The position numbers and the translations under genes are program-made. The notes beneath the pieces are model-generated. The model saw only the letters and a program-made list of their open reading frames with translations. It was not told the DNA's origin and did not search any database. Positions 58,658-64,000 of a stretch of DNA of 64,000 bases are shown here, in pieces. Source of the DNA: an uncultured Lachnobacterium sp. (GTDB lineage: Bacteria > Bacillota > Clostridia > Lachnospirales > Lachnospiraceae); contig URSS01000005.1 of the NCBI GenBank assembly GCA_900550545.1, positions 50,000 through 113,999 on the forward strand. The letters are read 5' to 3'. Every line of letters starts with the position of its first letter. The first letter of the stretch is position 1.

Positions 58658-59578
58658 ATGAATATGGAAAATTTCAAAAGATATCTGGTAAATGTACAAA
58701 AATCATTTACCGGTGTATTTGTAACTATTTATATACTATGTGCTCTCTGCATTGGTTTCGGTGTTATAAAATGTCTTCCTGCCTATTCCGATTATGATGG
58801 TAATAAAGAAGGCTTTGCCAAGACCAAAATCTTATGCGTAGATGAGCCATTTGCCAAATGGGTAGGTGACAAGTACAAAAATACGCAGTTTCAGCTCGCC
58901 GTCGGCGAAGATAGCAACATGTATGTTGTCGGTTTGAATCCTAAGAATGATTTTCCTGTATTATCCAGCGATTTTACATCAGAAGAACTTGCTTCTTACA
59001 AACCAGTGGAGATCAAAGGAAAAAGCGAGACCTTACCGGCTGAAGCCAAAACCTATTTACTGGAAACCTATGGTTTAACAAGCACAGATGTGGATACCCT
59101 TTTGGGGTCCTGCTATTTGGATACCACCTATGATACTTTGTCGGCCGGATATCCATTTTTTGGAGTCGGCATCTTTGTTGGTATCATTACACTTATGTTC
59201 CAAAGTGCTGTCAATCAACGCAAAAAGGCAATCCGCAAAAAAGCTGATATGCTTGAAGCAAACGGACAGCTACAGGCTATATACGATGATTTTCAGACCG
59301 GACCACAGACTTTATCCAAGTCCATGCGATTATTGATCTTACCGCATTATGCAATGGATTTTCTGGCGGAAAAAGAAGGGTTTCATGTCGTTCCATTGGA
59401 TAATGTCATAAATGTCTATCAAACAAGTATGGTAAACGGGCATCCGATAAATGGTTCCGGAATTGCTCTTGATACAGCAGATGGTCAGCAACATGTCATC
59501 GGCATTTCAAAGAAACAGTCAAAAGATTTTGATGATATCATGAATTTATTAAAAAATATAACCGGAGGTACACAATAA
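58658..59578 (+). CDS. Two-helix membrane protein with PH-like cytoplasmic domain
   Basis: A 306-residue protein. ATG 58658 has TTGGAG eight bases upstream; the earlier in-frame ATG is unsupported. One helix (about 17-37) is followed by an extracytoplasmic domain of about 120 residues (FAKTKILCVDEPFAKWVGDKY). A second helix (about 157-178, FFGVGIFVGIITLMF) leads to a basic stretch and a C-terminal cytoplasmic domain (FHVVPLDNVINVYQTSMVNG, HVIGISKKQSKDFDDIMNLL) that resembles PH-like folds of DUF6709-type proteins. Function unknown. The last bases overlap the start of the zinc-ribbon gene (TAATG). Confidence 0.65.
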   Translation: MNMENFKRYLVNVQKSFTGVFVTIYILCALCIGFGVIKCLPAYSDYDGNKEGFAKTKILCVDEPFAKWVGDKYKNTQFQLAVGEDSNMYVVGLNPKNDFPVLSSDFTSEELASYKPVEIKGKSETLPAEAKTYLLETYGLTSTDVDTLLGSCYLDTTYDTLSAGYPFFGVGIFVGIITLMFQSAVNQRKKAIRKKADMLEANGQLQAIYDDFQTGPQTLSKSMRLLILPHYAMDFLAEKEGFHVVPLDNVINVYQTSMVNGHPINGSGIALDTADGQQHVIGISKKQSKDFDDIMNLLKNITGGTQ

Positions 59579-59820
59579 TGTTTATTATATATGGTACGAG
59601 AACAGATTTAAAAACTGACGCAGAACTTCAGCCGGTACAATGTGAGAATTGTGGTCATTTTGCTCCACAGATGCTTTTCCGAAAGATTTGGAGATTTACG
59701 TTATTTCATATTCCAACATTTGGTTTCTGTCAAAAGCGAGGAACTATGTGTAAAAACTGTGGTAAGATCCATCCTCTTAAAAGAAGACAGTACAAAGAAA
59801 TTCGTCGCAACATTGCCTAA
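59578..59820 (+). CDS. Small zinc-ribbon protein
   Basis: An 80-residue protein with two CxxC pairs, CENCGHFAP and CKNCGKIHP, flanking a hydrophobic-aromatic middle (FRKIWRFTLFHIPTFGF). It follows the general zinc-ribbon plus hydrophobic segment layout also seen in the protein at 48359-48733. The ATG overlaps the stop of the upstream membrane protein gene, so the two are translationally coupled and probably function together. A strong terminator follows seven bases after the stop. Function unknown. Confidence 0.75.
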   Translation: MFIIYGTRTDLKTDAELQPVQCENCGHFAPQMLFRKIWRFTLFHIPTFGFCQKRGTMCKNCGKIHPLKRRQYKEIRRNIA

Positions 59821-59826
59821 GAACAC

Positions 59827-59856
59827 AGCCCGCATAATCGCGGGCTGATTTTTTTT
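59827..59856 (+). terminator. Terminator of the membrane protein/zinc-ribbon pair
   Basis: AGCCCGC/GCGGGCT stem (59827-59833 with 59840-59846), six-base loop, then a long T run. Confidence 0.92.
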
Positions 59857-59935
59857 ATTTTTTTTGTAACGAAATCACATTTTTTTACATTAATCCATGT
59901 AACCAATCAATATCCCACAAGAAAGGAGCCCGATC

Positions 59936-60403
59936 ATGCAGGACATGGACGCCGTTTACCGCCAGCATTTTCAGATGGTTTACCAATATCTGATGTCATT
60001 GGTCCACAATCCGGACATTGCAGAAGAACTGGCCCAGGAAACGTTCTGTCAGGCAGTCAACAGTATAAATCGCTACGATGGAAGCTGCAAAATCACTACC
60101 TGGCTCTGTGCGATTGCCAAAAATCAATATTTGTCCTACCTGCGAAAGCACCCACTGCACGAGGATCTGACGGATGCCGAGGCACATATTACCCCTTCTC
60201 CATCCGCAGAGCAGGAAGTACTTTCTTCCATGGGAAAAATGGAGTTGTTGCAGCATCTTCACGACTTGAAAGAACCATACCGGGAAGTGATCTACCTACG
60301 GGCTTTCGGTAACCTTTCCTTCCGGGAAATCGGGCAGATTATGGGACAAAGCGAAAACTGGGCGCGCGTAATGTTTTATCGCGGTAAAGAAAAACTTTTA
60401 TAA
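59936..60403 (+). CDS. ECF-type RNA polymerase sigma factor
   Basis: A 155-residue sigma-70 family factor of the extracytoplasmic-function group. Region 2 is visible in QHFQMVYQYLMSLVHNPDIAEELAQETF and WLCAIAKNQYLSYLRK. Region 4 helix-turn-helix is REVIYLRAFGNLSFREIGQIMGQSENWARVMFYRGKEKL. AAAGGAG precedes ATG 59936. It is followed 18 bp later by an anti-sigma gene, the usual regulatory pair. Its target promoter was not identified; the upstream 59857-59935 region may hold an autoregulated promoter but no clear motif is seen. Confidence 0.93.
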   Translation: MQDMDAVYRQHFQMVYQYLMSLVHNPDIAEELAQETFCQAVNSINRYDGSCKITTWLCAIAKNQYLSYLRKHPLHEDLTDAEAHITPSPSAEQEVLSSMGKMELLQHLHDLKEPYREVIYLRAFGNLSFREIGQIMGQSENWARVMFYRGKEKLL

Positions 60404-60421
60404 GAAAGGAGCTGTATGTAT

Positions 60422-62041
60422 ATGAAAAATGAATTAACCTGCGAAGTTGTACAGGATCTGTTGCCAAGTTATGTTGACCATCTCACAAGCGATATAACAA
60501 ACACCGCAATTGTATCTCATGTAAAAAACTGCGAAGATTGCCGGCGAATTCTTGCTGCCATGCAGGCACCGGAATCACTTCCTGAAAAAGATCCGGCGGA
60601 CACATCCACCATAGATTTTTTGAAGAAAAACCGCAAAAAAAACCGGAACCGGATTCTGGCCTCGGTCTTAACGGTTGCTCTCTTGCTTTCCGGATTCTGG
60701 GGATGGAAAGTATACATTTCCCCACGTTCCATGACGGATACATCCATGATGAATTATTCTGTGACCGTGACAGATTCCAAAAAAATCCAGATTAATGGAT
60801 CTCTTACCGATCACTCACTTGGCGTATCTGACATAAACTACACGGTCGATGCTGACAATCCTGGAATTGTCACAATCAATGTCCGGGCCAACCGTTTGTC
60901 TGCATCCAAAAACAACACTTTTTCAGATGAAACCACCGAAAAGCATAAGATTGAAAAAGTGTATGTCAACGACTGGATTGCATGGGAAAACGGTACTGCC
61001 ATCCAGCCAAAGGCCGCACAGATTTATAACACCATTCACCCTTATGTCGGAAGCATGTCTGACAACGGAAAAACTCTCACGGCGCTCGGAATCAATGATG
61101 TACTTCCGATTGCAACACACGAATTGCAGACAACCGATGAGCCATATGGCTGGACAATGAATCTCGATGGATCTTTTAAGAAATCCCAACAGACAGAACT
61201 GGAAAGAACCATGAAAAACTATGCCATGGTTATTCTTGTCTGCACCGAAAATCTTGGCAGTGTGACATTTTCCTATTCGCTGGATGGTCAAAAAACAGAT
61301 TTTACTTACACAAAAGAACAAGGCGAAGAGGACTTTCGTGGCACTTGTGCATACTTTCGCAATTCTGCCACCGAATTTCAGGCACTTCTTGCCAAAGCCG
61401 GTATTTTAAATACTGTCTATTCCTCCCTTTCCGAAGGAGGATACCGCCTGACCGAAGCAATTACGAAAGTCGCAGATGCTGAAATTACCGGAAGTGTCCG
61501 GGATGAAAAAGACACTTTTATCCAACAGTACAAAACATACCAGCCAATCAACAGCTGGTCTCCGGGTTCTGTTTATAAAAGTTTCTCTTCAGAAGACGAG
61601 GCACTTGCTTATATCGGATACGATAAATTAAAGCCTATAAAATTGCCGCAGACACCTGAACACGTCGAAGTCACTGCACTTGGTGATCGATCCGGCAATA
61701 TTTGCTATATCTCTTTCCTTGAGAGTTATTCCTGCGAAAATGCCGATCTTTCCGTTTCTGCCTCTGCCGACATTTATACGGAACATAGCACAATTTCGGA
61801 TTACGTTGATATTGATTATCCGTCCAATATGGATGATGCCAGCATTTACACTACAGAAGATTACACCAGCGCATCCGGCGAAACCTGGAAAATTATCACA
61901 ACAACCAACGCATCCGATGATTCTTATGATTCCATAGATGCTTATCAGGTCAAAGACACCATTAGTTATCGCATTGGTGTCAGCTATCCAGGCGACCAAA
62001 AAACTAAGGCCAGAGCTACGCTTTTGGAACTTCTTAAATAA
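60422..62041 (+). CDS. Membrane anti-sigma factor with large outer domain
   Basis: A 539-residue protein. An N-terminal zinc-finger anti-sigma domain (zf-HC2 type: TCEVVQDLLPSYVDHL then VSHVKNCEDCRR, His-x3-Cys-x2-Cys) is followed by one membrane helix (about 76-98, ILASVLTVALLLSGFWGW) and an extracytoplasmic region of about 430 residues. That region has a beta-rich part (TVDADNPGIVTINVRANRL) like DUF4179-type anti-sigma outer domains and a C-terminal part with Tyr/Asp-rich strands. The ATG at 60422 is favoured over 60416 by spacing from AAAGGAG. It presumably holds the preceding ECF sigma inactive until an envelope signal arrives. Confidence 0.88.
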   Translation: MKNELTCEVVQDLLPSYVDHLTSDITNTAIVSHVKNCEDCRRILAAMQAPESLPEKDPADTSTIDFLKKNRKKNRNRILASVLTVALLLSGFWGWKVYISPRSMTDTSMMNYSVTVTDSKKIQINGSLTDHSLGVSDINYTVDADNPGIVTINVRANRLSASKNNTFSDETTEKHKIEKVYVNDWIAWENGTAIQPKAAQIYNTIHPYVGSMSDNGKTLTALGINDVLPIATHELQTTDEPYGWTMNLDGSFKKSQQTELERTMKNYAMVILVCTENLGSVTFSYSLDGQKTDFTYTKEQGEEDFRGTCAYFRNSATEFQALLAKAGILNTVYSSLSEGGYRLTEAITKVADAEITGSVRDEKDTFIQQYKTYQPINSWSPGSVYKSFSSEDEALAYIGYDKLKPIKLPQTPEHVEVTALGDRSGNICYISFLESYSCENADLSVSASADIYTEHSTISDYVDIDYPSNMDDASIYTTEDYTSASGETWKIITTTNASDDSYDSIDAYQVKDTISYRIGVSYPGDQKTKARATLLELLK

Positions 62042-62072
62042 AGAGTAATGGGGAAGTTTATACCTAAAAAAG

Positions 62073-62105
62073 AAGCACTTCACGGTTATCTGCCGCGAAG
62101 TGCTT
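62073..62105 (+). terminator. Terminator of the sigma/anti-sigma operon
   Basis: AAGCACTTC/GAAGTGCTT stem (62073-62081 with 62097-62105) with an inner CGG/CCG extension, 30 bp after the stop; the T tail is short. Confidence 0.7.
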
Positions 62106-62194
62106 TATGTATGTCAATGGACACGATTCATTATACTGGATGACAAACTTTTGTGTACTGCTGTCAAATTTTGTTGCGTATAGTTCCATGATTT

Positions 62195-62430
62195 GGACAT
62201 ATACATAGAAATTTATTATTATATCCTCACTATTTTCACTTTTTGGACATATACAATTTTTCTCTTAATAAATGTCCTTGTTTTTTTCTTATATTGGACA
62301 TATGTATCAAATCTCCATAATTTTGTTCCAATAAATATCTATTTACAGGACATTTTCAATCAATTATTTTGCATATGTCCTATCTTTCTGTTTTTTGTGG
62401 ACATTACACTTCTGTTTTTCACATATGTCC
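62195..62430. repeat. Five-unit array of GGACATAT/ATATGTCC inverted repeats, period about 51 bp
   Basis: Forward GGACAT copies at 62195, 62245, 62296, 62348 and 62399 alternate strictly with complementary copies (ATGTCC or a decayed form) at about 62221, 62271, 62325, 62372 and 62422. Each pair can fold into a hairpin; the T-rich spacers between pairs are about 18 bp. The rest of the 62106-62769 gap holds the palindromic repeat variant, a 21-residue frame and nothing else I can identify. Confidence 0.8.
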
Positions 62431-62482
62431 ATTTGCCTTCAAAATCAAGTTCCTGCTTTTCCCCATATTGATAACCTCCAAC

Positions 62483-62535
62483 TTTGAACATCAACCCCAT
62501 TAAAATTGCCTTCGGCCGAGCTGACACTATCCTTT
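62483..62535. repeat. Variant of the dispersed palindromic repeat
   Basis: TTTGAACATCAACCCCATTA then AAATTGCCTTCGGCCGAGCT and GACACTATCCTTTAA. It shares the opening with the 31378 copy and the closing GACACTATCC with the second half of that composite. Confidence 0.6.
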
Positions 62536-62598
62536 AATTTTCCGCTTTTAAAGCAGCCATTAATTGCTCTTTTGCTTTATTCTCTTCATAGAATTTCA
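62533..62598 (-). other. Doubtful 21-codon frame
   Basis: A minus-strand frame encoding MKFYEENKAKEQLMAALKAE plus one residue, with AAAAGG about seven bases upstream. It abuts the palindromic repeat and is more likely the tail of a lost gene than a functional protein. Confidence 0.25.
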
Positions 62599-62769
62599 TA
62601 ATTAGCCTTTTACTTAAAAATATTATAGTTGCTAAAAATCGACATGTATTGTATAGTAAATACATTGAGTGGCAAATCAATAGCATATCGCTGAATTTTC
62701 CATGACAAATAAAATTGAATACATTGCATAACCGTTTCCCTTTTTATATAATGTAAGGGAGGATAATCA

Positions 62770-63684
62770 TTGAATTACAGAAGAACAAAAAGCTGGTTAA
62801 AGTTTGTTCGCAGACTGAAGTTTCACAATCGGAAGTACAAGGACCGTTTATTTCAGAGAGTGTTTCAGGATAAACGGGATCTTTTGAACTTGTACAATGC
62901 GATCAACGGAACAAATCATCAGGATCCAGAGGAACTGGAGATTACAACGTTAGAGGATGTCATATTTATGTCGATGAAAAATGATAAGTCATTTATGATT
63001 TCTTCGACGATGAATTTATATGAACATCAATCGACGGTGAATCCGAATATGCCGATCCGGGGATTGCTCTATTTTGCACAATTGTATGATGAATACATTA
63101 AGCTGCACGATTTGAATATGTATGGGCATAAGCTTATCAAGTTGCCGATGCCGCAGTATATTGTATTTTATAATGGCACAGAACAAATCCCAGATGATCA
63201 CACGCTTGTGTTATCAGATGCTTTTGAAAGTGATCCGACTGCGAACGAGATGGAACCAGCATTGGAATGCAAAGCGCGGGTAATGAATGTCAACAGTGGA
63301 CATAATGCGGAGCTGATGAATAAGTGCAAACGATTAATGCATTATTCATTGTTTATTGCAAGAATCCGGCAGAATACCAACAATGGAATGTCAGTCGAAC
63401 AGGCAATTGATGAAACTATCACATATTGCATTGATCATGACATCCTCAAAGATGTTCTGCTGAAAAATCAAAGCGAGGTGCGTCATATGCTTTTAACAGA
63501 GTTTGATGAAAAGAAATTTGCCAAGTCCATGTGGGAGGAAGGACACGAATCTGGTTACTTAGAATGTCGCGATTCAATTCTTAAGATCATGGATGAAATC
63601 AACAACGGAAATGATACCGTGGAAAAACTGGTTGCATTAGGATATGATGCAACACTTGCCCAAAAAGTATTGGAGAAAAAATAA
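62770..63684 (+). CDS. Rpn-family recombination-promoting nuclease / PD-(D/E)xK transposase-like protein
   Basis: A 304-residue protein starting with TTG at 62770 (AAGGGAGG eight bases upstream). Family features: FQDKRDLLNLYNAINGT, then ISSTMNLYEHQSTVNPNMPI with the E-x-Q of the nuclease core and RGLLYFAQLYDEYI, and a C-terminal helical part with EEGHESGYLECRDSILKIMDE. Rpn proteins (TIGR01784-type) have RecA-independent recombination and DNA-cutting activity and occur in many copies in gut Firmicutes; a decayed copy lies at 27702-27890. It is followed by a terminator at 63770-63802. The 300-residue length is normal and the frame appears intact. Confidence 0.85.
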   Translation: MNYRRTKSWLKFVRRLKFHNRKYKDRLFQRVFQDKRDLLNLYNAINGTNHQDPEELEITTLEDVIFMSMKNDKSFMISSTMNLYEHQSTVNPNMPIRGLLYFAQLYDEYIKLHDLNMYGHKLIKLPMPQYIVFYNGTEQIPDDHTLVLSDAFESDPTANEMEPALECKARVMNVNSGHNAELMNKCKRLMHYSLFIARIRQNTNNGMSVEQAIDETITYCIDHDILKDVLLKNQSEVRHMLLTEFDEKKFAKSMWEEGHESGYLECRDSILKIMDEINNGNDTVEKLVALGYDATLAQKVLEKK

Positions 63685-63769
63685 TCCGGGAACGATTATG
63701 CAATGTTGAATGGGAAAATTGAGACTATGAAGAAAAGTCTGTAAATAATAATCTTCTATGATAATGATT

Positions 63770-63802
63770 GAGCTGGAAGCGCTAAATTGGAGCTTCCAGC
63801 TC
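63770..63802 (+). terminator. Terminator downstream of the Rpn gene
   Basis: Perfect 11-bp stem GAGCTGGAAGC/GCTTCCAGCTC (63770-63780 with 63792-63802) followed by TTGTTTTAT. Confidence 0.8.
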
Positions 63803-63896
63803 TTGTTTTATATATACGACATGATTTCGGGCATGTCAAGAGCAGACGTCAAAAACGTCCTTCTCATCATGCATACAGATTCTGTTATTCTGGGAG

Positions 63897-64000
63897 TCAT
63901 CCCTCATACATAATGCTGAGTTCGCCGTAGACCTGTCCCCAGTTCCGAATGCTCATAGTCCATTTTTTAGTAGCTTCGAAAGTTGCCAGATACAGGGCTT
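63897..64000 (-). mobile_element. C-terminal end of an IS256-family transposase (continues past window)
   Basis: Reading the minus strand from base 64000 gives ALYLATFEATKKWTMSIRN then WGQVYGELSIMYEG and a TGA stop at 63897-63899. This matches the C-terminal consensus of mutator/IS256 transposases. The rest of the insertion sequence lies to the right. The terminal inverted repeat should lie between about 63803 and 63896 but was not pinned down. Confidence 0.75.

Noticed and set aside
58490..58699. 69-codon minus-strand frame
   Set aside because: Overlaps the promoter and start of the divergent membrane-protein gene, lacks a ribosome site, and is strongly A+T-biased.
62195..62430. CRISPR-like regular array
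   Set aside because: The repeated parts are only 6-9 bp, alternate in orientation, and spacers are about 18 bp of T-rich sequence; this is an inverted-repeat array, not CRISPR.

Overview
This window looks like chromosome of a gut-type member of the Lachnospiraceae (Firmicutes, Clostridia). That reading is inferred from low-to-moderate G+C, strong AGGAGG-type ribosome sites, T-box and cobalamin riboswitch leaders, secreted Big_2 and mannanase proteins, and FtsX-type exporters. Nearly all genes lie on the minus strand, in short operons separated by clear hairpin terminators. No tRNA, rRNA, prophage or CRISPR array was seen.

Left part (1-11 kb): the start of a Gram-positive Pel exopolysaccharide operon (a PqqD-like small protein, an SDR-PelD fusion with a c-di-GMP-type RxxD motif, PelE, and a DUF2194 protein cut by the window edge). 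It is followed by a large modular secreted beta-mannanase, glycerol kinase, a 28-codon remnant of an HD-GYP domain and a gamma-carbonic-anhydrase-like protein. 11-17 kb is more accessory: a secreted Big_2/amidase-like protein, a stand-alone reverse transcriptase with a structured, terminator-capped RNA region just upstream, and several A+T-rich proteins of unknown role.

Middle (17-42 kb): pgi; a cobalamin-riboswitch operon encoding a surface cobaltochelatase (CbiK-like) lipoprotein, a binding lipoprotein and a FecCD/ATPase importer; GH31 glucosidase; a deformylase-like protein; a compact three-gene MotA/ExbB-ExbD-type membrane motor operon; a MerR-lipoprotein pair; an amidase; an ECF S component; a TetR-ABC exporter whose permease carries two striking four-residue aromatic ladders; a T-box-controlled BASS transporter; M15 peptidase; LOG; a secreted protein split by an in-frame stop; and a LUD protein.

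Right part (42-52 kb) is a defence-type island: an m5C methyltransferase with a GC-rich palindrome in its promoter, a GIY-YIG nuclease, a Zn-ribbon restriction-like protein, Vsr, a second restriction-like protein, a zinc-ribbon protein and a 1012-residue WYL-helicase-nuclease fusion whose putative 5' leader is a 229-bp structured inverted-repeat element. From 52 to 58.5 kb there is a six-gene sulfur-amino-acid-type uptake operon that combines MetNI with a polar-amino-acid ABC system. It is headed by a fused SBP3-NlpA lipoprotein and preceded by a Cys-rich leader peptide with a plausible attenuator. The end of the window holds a two-gene membrane/zinc-ribbon pair, an ECF sigma/anti-sigma pair, a 51-bp-period inverted-repeat array, an Rpn nuclease and the tail of an IS256-type transposase.

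The strongest leads for new biology are the reverse transcriptase with its upstream RNA, the three-gene membrane motor, the WYL-helicase-nuclease fusion with its leader element, the Cys-leader attenuator, and the aromatic-ladder permease.
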